A stretch of 64,000 bases of DNA. Source: Dipylidium caninum (taxonomy: Eukaryota > Platyhelminthes > Cestoda > Cyclophyllidea > Dipylidiidae). The notes beneath the pieces were generated by a model. The model made no database searches. It was not told where the DNA came from and saw nothing but the letters and a program-made list of their open reading frames with translations. The first letter of the stretch is position 1. Every line of letters begins with the position of its first letter. The stretch spans positions 1 through 64,000 of the forward strand of contig QEYB01001250.1 of assembly GCA_017562135.1 (NCBI GenBank), in the 5' to 3' direction. The position numbers were made by a program, and so were the translations under genes. Below are positions 13,201-26,303 of this stretch, piece after piece.

Positions 13201-16200
13201 AACCACATTCTTTTGATAGCATTTTACTAAGTGCCCTCACTGCAGCCTCGCACACAAGCACACACGCACAACGTCCCCTTCCCCAAGACATGTCTCCTCC
13301 GTCCATGCGACACGTATTGCATTGGCGTGTATGTTGCAAACAAAAAACAGATTTAGGAGATTTTTATTTCGGATGCAATGATAGTGGATGGGTTGAGGCT
13401 CAACAAGCGACACCATTAGGTGGTAATGAAAGTATTATTATTAGCAGTATTTTTATTATTAGTATAAAGATTAGAGTAAAGTTAGGCCCCTTTGCACGTT
13501 GTGTGGCTGTCATATTTGGAACAGATTACGTTATAAGTTAGATTTTATTTAAGAAAGTCTTTCCAGAAAGTGGATTTCCATTTTTCTTCCTCATTTACAT
13601 CGACGCAACGGCCTCGGAATGAAACACCCCCTCCCAAAGTTCCATTACTTAAACTATTCTCGAAATTCAATTTTATCATTTATCTCATGTTTTTCCCTCC
13701 TACTCATGATGCTTGGCTCAGGATGGGGAAAACTTTGTCTTCATTTACTTACAATGAACTACGTGTCGACGCGTAGTGTGAACTTTTAAAATATCCTCAT
13801 GTCATCCTCGAATGTCAGTTGCATCTTCCGAAGCTAACGAAATCACCATAACGACTGACAGAGAAGGGGATCAGTCGAACCAGTGGCCATTTGATCAACA
13901 CAAAATGCTCACGCGTTGGTGCCACTCTTACTCGGCGAGATGGTTGCAGTGTTGAATTCACACGGACCCGGAAATGGCAGTGGGCCCACATTCGGAATGC
14001 TTTGAGGAATTAACTGCGCATATAGTGTCCTAAGGTGATGCGTAGTCTGGCGACGTGTTTCCTCCTAAACTTAGCTTAGTAAATTCGTCTGTCCAGCGCT
14101 CCAACGTACTTATTGCTCTGGATCCTACCATAATGCTGTTCATTGCTTAAATGTGGTGAGGAAATGTGACGGGTAAACAGTTTGTGGGTATAAACTGCAC
14201 TCATTAACGGCATAGCAACGAGCCGATTGAAATCTTAAAAATAGTCAATTCTGAAAGGGTAATTCACTTCACTTCACCAACTAAAAGTTTTTCACTGAAT
14301 TTAACTTTATGCGGAAGAAAAAAATTGATCTTGGGGTAATTCAAAGAAGTTATTCATGCGACATTTTAAGTGGCACATCATATAATTACTCAAATCTAGC
14401 GAAAATTGTCGCCTCAATATCTTAGAGGAAACTATGTTCACGCAAGTAAGATATTTCCATGATGTTATGAACGTGTCCCGGTTGTTGTCATCTTTGCTTC
14501 TCTTCTTCATCACCTAACACACTTCCCCTTAAGTCGAAGTGTCTCATGTACCTGGTGGTCTGCCTATTCGACTTACGAAATCTCGAGAGGGAAGTGGATG
14601 CCCCAATAAGGTCACCTGAGTGCTCGTCCCATTCGAGGTCTGTGTGTGTTCTTCTCTTAACGGGTAGAAGTGATTCACTGTGATAAGGTGAATTTCCTTA
14701 CGTTGGGCGATGCCAAACGGAAATAGCCTACAAGTTACCATTTTCAATACTTTCCCCCAAGTTGGTGGACCTCACTGATTTCCTCCTTAGTGGACAAATG
14801 CCTGCGCCAAGAGGATCGCATAGTGCTGGAAAAAAAATAGATTGTGAAAAGTGGATATGAAGCCTCGAGTACTTGGGAACTGTCAGTCGGGTCCTGACTT
14901 CTTACTGCTGACCACATAATGCCGGTTACCTTCGAAGAGATAGGCGATTTTGTCGCTTCGAAAATTGCATTGTTTTTTACAACTTCATTGTAGATCGAGA
15001 AACACGATAACTGCGTCTATGACTACCTCGAAATCCGAGACGGTCTCTCTGAGAGTTCTCCGGTCCTGAAGAAGCTTTGTGGCTCGACATTGCCAACACC
15101 AATTAAGTCGACTAACAACATGATGTACATCAAATTTGTTTCCGACAGTTCTGTGGAAAAGCAGGGTTTCACTGCTCGATTCCAGAAAGGTGAATTTCCC
15201 TTTGCTATTTCAGCCCATCAAACTAATTGAAATAATTGAAACTTCATTTATCAGCACTGAGTGAGTGCCCACTTTGTATTCGGCACACTAACTCCTAACT
15301 CTTCAGCCTACCAGTTAGTCTTGAATTAAAAGGGCCACAGAAGGCTACCCCAACTGTCATTTTTGCGAAAGCTCACACAATTTTTACCGGGCCTTTCTTC
15401 ATGTACAATAAGGAACTCGTGCATAAGTTATAGTGGCCCTACAACTATTTGCTTATCCGACTGAAATGGGCATATTGGCATGAATTAGGAGGTTTGCGCA
15501 AAAAACTGAATTTCTTTCCCGGTGGAAAGCATCTCATAGAGCCGTGAACACGTGGAAGTATTAGAGGAAGTTGAACATTCTTCTTTGCTTTTCTTGTAGA
15601 ATTTGATGAGTGCAAGACGAATAAACATGGCTGTTCACACATTTGCGTTAACACCCTCGGCAGTTACCGGTGTCAATGCGAGATCGGCTATGAGTTGCAT
15701 CCCGATGGAAAGCGTTGTGAAGGTATGCGCGCATTTTATATTAGCGATGTGCTACCCTCGTGATGGGGAACAAAGTATCAGTCCTTTAAATTTCCCCTTC
15801 ATTTCGTTAAATCTTAGGAATTTTTCCCTTTTAAGTAAGTCTTCCTGGAATATCTTGAAGTTCTTAGCCCTGTCGTTTAAATCAACACGATGAACATTTG
15901 TTATTTAAAGGGGAATTAAGCGCTTAAATTTTTACATCTTCTGGAATTTGGGTACATGGAAAGGTAGGAGGTAGAATCATCCCTGTGAGATCTCATTTGG
16001 CATAGTGCAGGTTCTTCAATGTACGGGTGTATATTTTTTTGGAAGAATACTATTTGTGTGGACTAAATTCTCCTCAGCGAAATCCTCAACGAGTTGAAGT
16101 CTCGTTGATGCTTCCGTTTTTGGTCTCTTCTGTGCCATTTCATACGTAGTCCCTGGAATCGGGGAGGAGAAAATCAGACTTCGTGTTAGTGAGGAATTAT

Positions 16201-19200
16201 TTTCACAAAACATGAGACCTGGTCTAAACATGCAGCATATTTAGCACTTGGTATGCTTAGATCAACTCTTTTTCCCATTAATTTGTCACCCAGACGCAGG
16301 ATCCACTAGTGGTGGAGAACGATGCGGCACTGCGCTGAGTGCACTGCTTGGGGCATGGAAGTGAACCCAGTGGCCGACGATTGCATCCGTTATCAAAACA
16401 CAAAAAAAGCTCCAGCATTTGGCTCTTGGAATGTTCGAGTTAATTAAGAACGATCACTTAGTATCAAGTTGCTTCTAACCTCGTTCAGTTTGTGCAGGAA
16501 GAGGGATTCACCCTTATGAAATTCCCTAATCATCCTAAGGGTACCCATTTATCTCCTGCATTTTATGTGCCCATGCGTTTCGGGTCTGAGTGTTCACAGT
16601 TCGCCTTCCGAACAACGAAAATAGGGAACACTTTCCATGCTGAATTGAAAAGTGGTTGATAGCTCTTCATATCTGATAAAGGGAATGCGTCACCTTCGTG
16701 ATTTGGACTTAAGACATTTATTATCTAGATGCGTGTGGTGGAGTGATCAACGCAGCAAACGGAACTATTCAAACACCGGGTTTTCCGGCCGAGTATCCCC
16801 CAAATAAGAATTGCATTTGGAAGATTGTTGCCGCTCCGAAATCAACTTATATTCCTCAATTTCACGCATTTCGAATTGGAAGGAAAAAATGTGAGTCCCT
16901 TTGCCATCCTCAGCCTCACACACGTGCTGACGGTAGTAAGAATACCTCCTATTTCCCAGGTCGTTTATTATACGTGTCAAACATATGCACTGTGGGTTAT
17001 TTTGCGTGGCACCGTTTAGTTATGGCGGTGTGCTAAGGCGTCGACTACGAAACCGGACATGGAACACCGCCCACATAACTGATGTAAATGATAGTTACGG
17101 TGAGATGACTAACTGCTCCACTTGCTTAGCGCCTTTTCCTGCTTTCATACCTCGCAACCTTTTCATTTTGACTTTACCGTCAACACTTGGGCTTGCGATA
17201 GACTCCTAAGGTACTTGAAAACGCGGTCGGCGTATCGGTTATGGCTCAAACTGTGTAAACATTTCCATAAAGTGATCGCCACACCATCCAAGGTGATCAG
17301 CCAAACGCGCCTCGACGGGTGTTTGGGTGGCATGTATCTATTAATGTATTTTGAATCTGCTGTGAAAGTAATTTGCTCGTAGGACAGAAAACGACTTTAC
17401 AGGAATTAGTCATGAAAGGGATATTACTGGTCAAGAGTTCCTTTTCCTATAATCTTCTTTTCGTCAGCACAAGAGAGTAAGCCTAATTCGTGGAGCCAAA
17501 AGGTCCATGGAACATACGTATACACCGAATGAAGATTATCCACTTATTGGAAGTTTCACTGGCTCCTTAACCTGTGACATGGGAAAAGGCCTGTGGTGCC
17601 TTTTTATTCGTTTAAGAAGTTATGCAACGAAAATTATTTGTGTGTCGATACTTCGAAAATCTCATTAATAGGGACTGCTAGGTTTAAAGGTGTGAAGGCT
17701 TTCGGAAATTATGTAACTTACCTGCCCTAGAATCCGTCTTCTATGCGAGGTGAGATTCTGGCTTTATTACACATTAACTTGGAACGTTGTTGAGCCCCGG
17801 AGCAATGAGGCCATTCTTCCAAAGAGGTAATTTTTGGCAACGCAGGAGTCACATCACTTAAGTAAACACCACTTTATTGCACGCACCACGTTGACATTTG
17901 AAAGAATCGTGCCGACGTAAGGTGAGATGTCAGACTCGAGGTTCTGATGCATGAGAAACACTCGAGCCATTAGAAAGTTCATGGGGACACATTCAAAGAA
18001 TTTTAAAGTACGTTTATTTGTCCACATTTATGTGATTGTCTCTGATTTTAAGTAGGCCGAAAAGTCTGTGTTATCACAAATTTGCAATCCATGACCATCC
18101 TACGATAATCTCAACTCATTTACTTTCTCACAGTTTAGTCATTCATCTCTATTTATAGGCACAATTTTTGGTCTCTCCCCTGAAACAACGTAGAACTTTC
18201 GAGTATTCCTTAATGAAACTTTTTTCTAATGCGTTTACATGCTAAAAAGTAGGTTGGTTCACAATGGATGCCCATCTTTTCGAAACAAAAACCCCCCACC
18301 AAAAGGTCGCCAACACGATGGGTTGTGGGTCAGCCAGACGGCTCAAGTGTTAAAGTTCCACAAAAATAGCCGTTAGAACTGCGGGTCGTGCACGAAACGC
18401 CGTGACCGCCCTTATCACTGACTTACAGAGATGCGACCCTATTGCTAGTAATTCACGCCTCCTCGACTTGTGTCTAAGCTCTTCTGTTGGGGTAGATGTT
18501 AACGAAATTGCACCAAACAGCCTTGACCATCGCAATGGTTTTTTATCCCCACGCCTACTACCACCGGAGCCTGCCGACGTGATTAATGATGTCCCTCGGC
18601 CAGTCTGGTCCACGTCAGGTGCGCCGGCTGCTAGTAAAAGGACACCAGTTTACAACTAGTGTATGCACCATCGGCTTCACGCTATCATTTGGGGACCTGT
18701 AAATTCCCAAAATTCTCCAATGGTCTAAATTCCGCTTGGTGTAGGGCAGACTAGTCCTTGTGCTTCGCATATTACAAAAGCCACCGGTGCACATTGATTT
18801 TCAGCCTGTTATTTTTGTGACATTGGTGCGATTGTTTTCACCAAAATCTCCTCCTTCCATTTCAGAAAGCCTGCAATTATGACTTCATTAACGTCTACAG
18901 CGGACCACAACATAATCAACAGAAGATTGGAACATTTTGCGGCAATACTTTGCCAGCTCCCATCACTTCACATACCAATGAACTAAATATTGAGTTCTAT
19001 ACTGATGGTTCGGTCCAACGCACCGGATTTAGGGCTGTCTTCTTCACCGACCTGGACGAGTGTGCGGATAATAATGGAGGCTGCCAGCATACCTGTCGCA
19101 ATACTATTGGCTCCTACTACTGCGAGTGTAGACCGGGCTACAAGGTCTATGGGAGATTTAACTGTAAAGAGAGTGAGTTACCCTATTTCTATCACTAAAA

Positions 19201-22200
19201 TTGCGTTTGTGTCTTCATAATTCTAACAGTCTCTACAAAAACCCATTTGGTTATTCAAATTGTACACAAAGACCAAAAGCGCAAGGAGTCATGTGTCGTC
19301 AGTATAATCACACGGAACTCGAATTGTCGGGAGTCGGTTTATTTGGGGGTAACGAGAGAAATTTACTTCCCATTATTAGGCTGTGAAAATCCTCTACTTG
19401 GGAGGATGGTGTTTTTTTGTTTTGTTGCTTTCATTTGCAGTGAATACATACCCGCACACTTAAAAATGATGCCACCACAATAACTGGTTTTCTGCAACTT
19501 GATTGTATAAAGATTTTGAGTCCTGAATAAATTTTTTTCAGAGAAATATTGTCACTAGTCCCTGTTCACTGACATCCTGTTATCATTAGCCATTTTATTT
19601 TGTCAACCTCTTTCTTTGCAATAAGTTCCATACACTATTAAAATGCTTTACACCCAGACAAGATGGACGTTCCGAAGACTGTCGGTTTGAAGTTTTGGCA
19701 GAGGTGTGTAGGTCGAAAACATGTTTTCGCACGTTACCAAGGCTCCTCATTGTTCACAATCTCTTAATTATGCTGTTCAAGGGGACCTAAGAATAGTCTA
19801 GAACCTTAGTTTTTTTCACAAGTGTTCATTCTAACAGGCTGCAAAAGCTGATATCCATTGTCGGGGGCCTATTTATAGGAGTTCCAAAGGGGAGGATGGT
19901 AGCCTCCCTTCATGGCGCGAACGCTAAGAGTCTTTCCAGCATTGTTTTCCGCCTGAACAAAGCGGTTTCTAAGTTCTTTCCGTTTGTGATCATGGCAGAA
20001 CTAGGATGTTAAAGTTTCTGTTAATTGCGGGGTATGCTCAGTGAAACAAACCTAATCATTTCGTCTAAAACTACTAGCTTTTTAGTCTAAAGTAAAGCTC
20101 TGATTTTCCATGGCTTGCAGGTTGATGTTTTAGACACGACAATGAGATGGAATATTTTGTCTTCAGCCATTCACAATGCTAGATTGGAAACTATGAAATT
20201 GACGTTGAGTCCAAGAAGAAAAAACGATTTGTCACATTATTTATTATATTCAATCGCAGTAACTTCCATCGACATCTATGACTTTCTGCCAACGATTTGG
20301 CAAGTCGCATATGCTTCTTCGAGAGGAATTCTTTTTCCAAAGTTAATAAACGATTTCAAGTCTTCTACAGGGTCATTTTAATTATTGCATTCTTCCTTTA
20401 AAAGTAATTCAGACTTTTGAAGAAGATAGTAATCGGTCGGCGAAATAACCGGTAAATATTGATGATATGGTCAAATTTCATATTGTAAACAAGTTAGTTA
20501 ATTTGTCAACAGTAAGTTAAGCTTTACGTAGTCGTTCAGCGTTTTAATGCGACAGTATTGCGCCGATCTGATTAAGCAATACTGATTGTATTTATCCCAT
20601 AATTTTTTTCACATACATGGCATTACTTTTTCACGACAATAGAAACCCGCTGCTGTCATTGTTCCGCCCAGTTGCAGGAAGGAATAATGGATGACCGCTC
20701 CTTGCACATCCTCCCATGTGCTAACCATAATTTTTTCATGAGATTTCGGCTTAGGAGTGTGTCCTGGGGGGTATACTCTTACTTGCTTACGCATTTCGCT
20801 CATCATTTTACATTATCGTACAAATCCCCTGGCCATCACAAGTCTTGATTTGGTGCAAAAACGACCATCTGCAGTTGAGCCAATTCGTACGGCCCGTATG
20901 AGTCCAACTGTTTCCTTTATTTATCGTATACAAATATTTTTGCACAACCGAGCGGTATGTACGATGAGTTTCTAGTAGACCCAGGTTTTGTGATCAGTTT
21001 TTGTGTGGATTAGATTCCATGGTTGTCTTCAGTTCCTCTTCGCCATCAACATGGGCAGGCGGTCTTCCTGGGGGCTGGTTGAAGATTCTCAAATTGCTAA
21101 AATGCAATTTTTGGCAAAATTTTAGAACATTTTTTCGTTAGTTGATCCATCTACGAATGCCTCATTAATATTTCGCGAAGTGTGAATTCGTACAAGCGAA
21201 GTAGAGGTTAAAAGGGGAATACAAACACGACAACACTCTACGAAATGAGTAAAAGGAATACCTTTAAAATTTACAGATAAAAATGCTGGGCACACAACAC
21301 GATGATGCGTCTCTGTCAGTCGCAGCTTCACACAGACATAACAAAAACGCCCATTTCGTAGTTTCCAACGTGGTATTTCAAAAGGCTGGCAATCAGTAGC
21401 AGGTCATTCTTGTGCTTCACTTTTGTCTCTAAAGTGACTAATACTCATCTACAAAAATACCTTTTGCCTTCCTTCAATAAGCCATGGTGATAGTAAAAAA
21501 CATTTAGGTTCGGTGTCTGCAAACCTTGAAGCTCACGTCTTACTTCACCGATGAATGATGCTACCTCGTAACAATGTGTGTAATAGCATCAACTGGACCC
21601 ATGTTCGCTGAACAAGTAGCAATACCGTGAGTTGCATTAAGCCTTCCTGCCCAACTTCCCTCCACCTTCGGTTACGAAAGCCAGTTATTGACGCGATTCT
21701 ACTAACCAAAATGAGCTACTGCCAGTAATTGGAACAATTGCCCTTATTAAAGTGTTCCTTTCTAGTTGGAATAAGCGCCGGTTGTCAACAGGAGATCTCC
21801 TCACCAGAAGGTGAAATTCGAACCCCTAACTGGCCTAGCGAATACCCTGCAAGACAGAGCTGTCAGTGGAAGATCACTGCAACACCAGGGCATCGTGTCA
21901 AAGTTGTAAGTGTTTGTCTCCTTGTCCTCCATCTGTGTACGCAAACAAAAACTTCTACTGGCAAAGTTACAAGTACGGATCTCTTCACTCCTGGCCCCGT
22001 ATAGGTCTTTGACGCATTCGAAGTGGAATCACACCAGCAATGCATGTATGACCGGGTGATTGCTTATGACGGTCTCAATACCGACGCGCCTCAATTGGGA
22101 CGTTATTGTGGCAGCCGGAAGCCCGCACCCATCATTTCAACAGGCAGCACCCTCTTGCTAACATTCAATGCCGATGGTTCGGTTCAAAGGAAAGGGTTCA

Positions 22201-25132
22201 GAGCCCAACACTCAACAGGTCAGCCGGCAAATTATAATCTCCACTGCCTCTCTAGTCAAAAGACATTACTGATTGGTTCATTTATGTTCAGTCTGCGGCG
22301 GTGAACTGAGAGCAGAGGTGACCCCTCAAAATCTTTTTTCTCATGCCAAATTTGGCGACTTGGATTATCCAGTCAACCAGCAGTGTTATTGGACCATCCA
22401 CTCCAATTTGAAGAACTACACTATTCTTATTCGATTTTATTTTTCGAGGTGGAAGAGGAAACCCTGTGCACGTGAGTGTCCCTGAAAATTCCACAGATAG
22501 AATATTAGTTTCCCGATGATTTATTAGCCTGAAAGTAATTGAGGTAACGTGGCGGTGTTCGAAAACATCCTTGTCTTAGTTCTTGTTTGTAACTATACCA
22601 AATAGAAAACCAGTATGCATTTTAAACTTGATGGTAAGGCTTTGGAAACTCCAGATCCAACGTTGAAATGCAGTTTACAAATTTTGTGTCTCGTGGCCAT
22701 CTGCCAAATTTGGGAGTGAAAATAACTGCAAGTTGCCTTGGCTGTCCTGTTAGGATGGAAAAGAGCCTCCCAATGCTATTAGAAAAACAAAACCGATGTT
22801 TAAATCCGTATCAAGTCTACCGGAAAGTTATGTTCGTTTCCATGACAAGTTTATGCATGTTGCACATGTTTATTTTGCGGGTATTCAGCTCTCTATTTTC
22901 AACTCTTAATATATACATACTAATGCAGCAAACTGGCCAAAACAAAGCTGATTTACTTTCATTTCAAGTGTGAAGCGATACTGTACCCATGGCCAGTGAC
23001 GAAGTACATTTACGTCATTGTATTTTATAAGAATTTCAACAAGGAAGAAATGCCACAGAAGCATATAGAGAATTATTGCATATAGAGAATTATTGAAAGT
23101 GCTTGATGAAGGTACAGTTGCTGAGAGGACATGCAACAAATGTTTCGAAAAATTTTAAATAAGTGATTTCGGCCCTTCTGATAAGCCAAGTTCTGCACGA
23201 CCATCTTTGACCGACGACGGTGTTATTCCGACCGTGTTGGAGCAAGGTCCTTTTCCGACAACATCGGAGATGGCAGAAAGCTTTAAAGCAGCTTAGCAAA
23301 CCATTTCAGTCCATATACTGACGATAGAATTGGTGTGGAAATATTCAAAATGGGTGCCACGTGAAGTAATTCAAAAGAATTTGGGTGATCGAGTCGTCAT
23401 GTGCACAGCCCTGCTTGCTCGAAACAAAATCAAGTCCTTCTTAAACCGGATGATAACTAAGGGGAAAAGTGGATTATTCACGACTAAATTTTGAGGAAAG
23501 GGGCATATTTTAAATCCGGAGAACCCAGCTATTCCACGTTTGAAGCAAATTGACTCGGAATGAGAAAACGTTGGGGTGTGTATGATGGGACATACGAGGA
23601 CCAATGCAATTCGAAGAAATATTATCAGCAACTGGATAATTTAAAGACAGTAGTCCAACGAAGAGGGTCGACAATATTGGAAAGAAAGTAAATCACGATG
23701 TATCATGATAGTGCCGGGCGTCATGCTGCTTTGGGGACTCGTCAAAAAGTTGCAGAACTAGAATGGGGAATTCTCCCCCATTTACCATATTTCCTGAACT
23801 TAAAATCCTCCGACTTCTCAAAAATGGGTTATACAACTTGTCCTCAAGCTAACAAGTAGATATTAATAATTGTGACAATTATGTCATTTAATGAAGTTTG
23901 TTGACGGTTAGTAAAAATTGCTTTATTCCAAAATGGACATAACTTATCGGTAGACCCTTTATTTAGTTCTATCCTAAACTTTTGAAAGAGTAAATGAAAG
24001 TACGATCCCCATATAATGTAGTTAACTTTTTCCCAAGAGCCAACACCAAGTTGCTGGTGCCAACGGACTCAAAATTCCTCATTCACCCTCAAATCTATGG
24101 TTTTTTACCATTCAGTTACGACTATGTGAAAATATTTGACGGAATAGACGGAACGGCTCAACGTTTAGGAGAGTACTGTGGTCGCAAGGTATGTACACAT
24201 AACAAGTTTTTAACCGAAATTCATAATATTATATGCCTTTTTCCTTTGCAGAAGATGGTTGTATTTGTTCACAGAGTTAGGTTAAAATCAGATGCGAGAG
24301 GCAGACAGAAGTGAATGAGGAAAAGGATATTTGTACAGTAACCGCGATGAATAACTAGCATTTTCTCCTCATTTTGTTTGAAGAGTCTTAAAGGTACACC
24401 CAGTAAAATAGGCTATCCCTAGGAGTCATGAGTAAAAAATTGCGATGACAAAATCATTACCCAAGTTGCCATTGGTGACTTAATGGCTTTTTTCAGCTGC
24501 CTCACGATTCGTACGCAGCATCCGGAAACATGCACATCCAATTCTACACCGATGACACCATCAGCGGCAAGGGCTTTCACGCTCAGTATCAACTGGTTCC
24601 AAAGGGCGCAGTAGCTAACCAAAATCAACTGAACCTTTCCCCAATTGTTAAACTCCCCAACTCCCCACCTTCCTTTTACCGGTCTGAACAGCCTGCCTAC
24701 AGACATCGACGACAGTCGATGGGCACACCTAACCGGGCTAGGGCGCCCTTCCACGGAAGCCGATATATTTCAGGTATCCACCGGTCAACACCATGGGTGA
24801 GCCAGAAGAGCCTCTATGGGAACTACCGATCCCAAACTGCCGAAGCACCACGCCAATTACTAACCTGGAGGGTGCCCTATCGACCATCCCAAACACCCCC
24901 ACGACTAGTTCAGACTCGAACTCGGATTTATAACCCTCATGCGGGTTGGACTTCCAACGACTACCGTCGAATGCACCCGCAGCTGAGGCCCGACGTGGAA
25001 TACGGTATTCACGAAGTGGGTGGGTATACGAGCAGCTACCTACCAGCTGCTCGAGATCAAATAAAGCAGAGATCTACTTCGAGTGTCGCCACAAGTGCCT
25101 CCTACCGCCGCATTTCTTCACCCTCACAATAA
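2032..25132 (+). CDS. Tolloid/BMP1-like astacin metalloprotease, 18 exons
   Basis: Secreted zinc protease of the BMP1/tolloid family. Known members process procollagens and release BMP signals by cutting chordin-like antagonists. Exons read as 2032-2278, 6293-6485, 6762-7222, 8815-8935, 9332-9477, 10825-11085, 11899-12450, 12485-12601, 12638-12783, 14994-15189, 15600-15722, 16729-16890, 18866-19172, 21766-21905, 22005-22218, 22292-22471, 24116-24188 and 24497-25132. All introns are GT-AG and phases join correctly, except that exon 12 has one base too many and exon 16 one too few. The restored product is about 1,424 aa, longer than human BMP1 (about 986) because of a longer prodomain, an insertion in CUB1 and a basic C-terminal tail. 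Domain order matches the family exactly. Intron 1 (about 4 kb) and the other long introns show nothing else except the two mariner remnants listed separately. Exon edges are inferred from splice consensus and homology; exon 3's start is the least certain. Confidence 0.93.
7150..11085 (+). other. Tolloid astacin protease domain (exons 3-6)
   Basis: The mature protease starts near [11 protein letters not shown] in exon 3. Exon 5 carries the BMP1-type cysteine-rich loop (CCSYVGRR) and the zinc motif [13 protein letters not shown] (codons from 9420), with all three zinc-binding His residues and the catalytic Glu. Exon 6 carries the Met-turn SIMHYA, whose Tyr is the usual fifth zinc ligand, and PPIGQR. 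All residues needed for catalysis are visible, so the enzyme is predicted active once the prodomain is removed. The first exons of the domain are phase 1, 2, 1, 1 and splice cleanly. Confidence 0.93.
11899..15189 (+). other. Tolloid CUB1 and CUB2 (exons 7-10), CUB1 with a large insertion
   Basis: CUB1 begins with [15 protein letters not shown] and resumes with [17 protein letters not shown]. Between them lie about 95 residues rich in Ser, Pro, His and Asp (about 11955-12248) that have no counterpart in BMP1/tolloid proteins. The calcium-site pattern DYVEIRDG is present. Exons 7, 8 and 9 are separated by introns of only 34 nt (12451-12484) and 36 nt (12602-12637). The 36-nt intron is in frame and stop-free, so retention would add 12 residues. 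CUB2 ([11 protein letters not shown]... to exon 10) is canonical, with [11 protein letters not shown]. Confidence 0.85.
15600..19172 (+). other. Tolloid EGF1, CUB3 and EGF2 (exons 11-13), exon 12 frameshifted
   Basis: Exon 11 is a calcium-binding EGF module ([20 protein letters not shown]). Exon 12 opens CUB3 with [12 protein letters not shown] and [12 protein letters not shown]. The frame then changes: the expected [12 protein letters not shown] is found one frame over, so there is one surplus base within about 16846-16857. Exon 13 completes CUB3 ([11 protein letters not shown]) and runs without an intron into the second calcium-binding EGF ([16 protein letters not shown]). The exon 12 donor after GKN is phase 0 in the shifted frame, agreeing with exon 13. 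Confidence 0.85.
20600..21340 (-). mobile_element. Degenerate mariner-like transposon inside tolloid intron 13
   Basis: On the minus strand the fragments match mariner transposases of the SETMAR type. [13 protein letters not shown] resembles the helix-turn-helix segment, CDGKW the D(D/E)KW catalytic block, and [20 protein letters not shown] the following block (KVMVTIWW..GLIHYSFL in SETMAR). Frames are broken by stops and shifts, so no active enzyme is encoded. The element is repeated in opposite orientation at 61900-62520 with long identical stretches (for example about 100 nt around 20680-20780). Terminal inverted repeats were not delimited. Confidence 0.75.
22985..23895 (+). mobile_element. 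Degenerate mariner-like transposon inside tolloid intron 16
   Basis: Read on the plus strand, broken frames give [53 protein letters not shown] and LNRMIT in the order found in mariner transposases (helix-turn-helix, SGRPS-like linker, WVPHEL block, LLxRN, LDRIVT). Stop codons interrupt it repeatedly. It belongs to a different subfamily from the copy at 20600-21340. It sits in the 1.6 kb intron between exons 16 and 17 and is not expected to be functional. Confidence 0.75.
23061..23094. repeat. 17-bp direct tandem duplication
   Basis: The 17 bases GCATATAGAGAATTATT occur twice back to back (23061-23077, 23078-23094) within the mariner remnant. This is a local duplication that also breaks its reading frame. 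Confidence 0.9.
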
Positions 25133-26303
25133 GCTTGCGCTCCAATCGTACACCTCCCGTCTGATTGGCCCCAGAAACCGTGCACGCGCACGCATCTCAT
25201 TTCACGTGTATTTTGTCGTCCTCCTACCCCATTTCAAGTCTCCTACCTCCCTCACCTAACATTTGTTACCGTTTCTGCGCTGTTTGAAAACGGTTAACGG
25301 TAGAGACGGACCAGATACCCAATTCAATTAAAAACACAGACAAGAACTTCCGAACCTCCTTAAGCAAAAAAATTAATCTATTCGAATAGTGCCCATTATT
25401 TATTTAATGGGTCTATTGAACCCGTCGATTTCCTGTATACTGAACTAAAAGCTATCGAAATCAAAAATGAAGTCCAATTGGCGCCTTGTAAACTTGGGTG
25501 CAACATATCGCCAGCCCTCACAAATAAGATACAAAGGGGTTAACTCCTACCATTCCTAAGGGATACATGGTGCAGGAATAGTTACTTTAGTAAATATGAA
25601 TGCAGGAGGTCCCGTACATGAACCGTACTCCACGGAGATGGGAAGTACACAAGAGTAAGGTTTAAATTACCGCTTTTGAAGACACATATAGTAGGTTTTC
25701 TGTGGAGCTAACTTAGAGTAAAGCAGAACTAACTACCCTCTTACGACACTCCGTCTACGTGATTTTGATCAGTTGAAGAGCATACTAGAAGCAAGGCGAT
25801 ATAAGTTTCAAAATAAATGTAAAGAGGGATATGTTTTGAATAAATTTCAACCCGTATCAAGATTCTCAATAAAGTTCAAAGTTGTCCCAGTGGAAAGGAT
25901 AGACATGGTAGGTGGCCTTCTTTCACAACAAAAAATACTAATGAATGTTAAACGGAGTCACAATAGGTAATGCGGTTTTCGCTGTAGCTATAGCTTCACA
26001 GAAAACGAAAATCCATTTACTCATATTTCAAAATAAAAAAGGCACATCAAGGATACAAAGAAACAGATTAAATATAAACAAAGGCGATGTTGCAATTGCA
26101 TACAGTCAAACGAGAGGAAAACATCGTCAGTGCTGGTACTAATTTTTTACCACTAGGTAATAGTTAACTTCAAAACTTCTATTATTACTCAAGTAATAGG
26201 AAATACCTTTGGGTCTAAATAGCGTAAGAAAGATATCTTAAACAACGCGAAACTCATTCAAAAGTTACGCTCATTTAGTATAAGTAGCAATAAAATGTCG
26301 GAA
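25133..26303. other. Convergent intergenic region between tolloid and ASCC1
   Basis: No gene is recognised. A variant poly(A) signal, ATTAAA (25327-25332), lies about 195 nt after the tolloid stop. Further AATAAA motifs occur in the plus strand near 25813 and 25868. Two short plus-strand open frames (25773-26142) are Lys/Arg/Gln-rich, resemble nothing known and have no splice support. The two neighbouring genes converge here. Confidence 0.5.

Larger units (their letters stand above)
21766..25132 (+). other. Tolloid CUB4, CUB5 and basic C-terminal tail (exons 14-18), exon 16 frameshifted
   Basis: CUB4 spans exons 14-15 ([19 protein letters not shown], then [11 protein letters not shown]). CUB5 starts in exon 16 with [10 protein letters not shown]. 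The expected FEVEEETLC lies one frame away from IRFYF, so one base is missing in or near the T run at 22436-22446. Exon 17 ([14 protein letters not shown]) and the start of exon 18 ([15 protein letters not shown]) complete CUB5. About 185 further residues, rich in Arg, Ser, Pro and Tyr and with no recognised domain, end at 25132. They are far longer than the short BMP1 tail. Confidence 0.82.

Noticed and set aside
18350..18660. GC-richer island with overlapping open frames on both strands in tolloid intron 13
   Set aside because: No homology in either frame and no place in the tolloid domain order; probably an old repeat.
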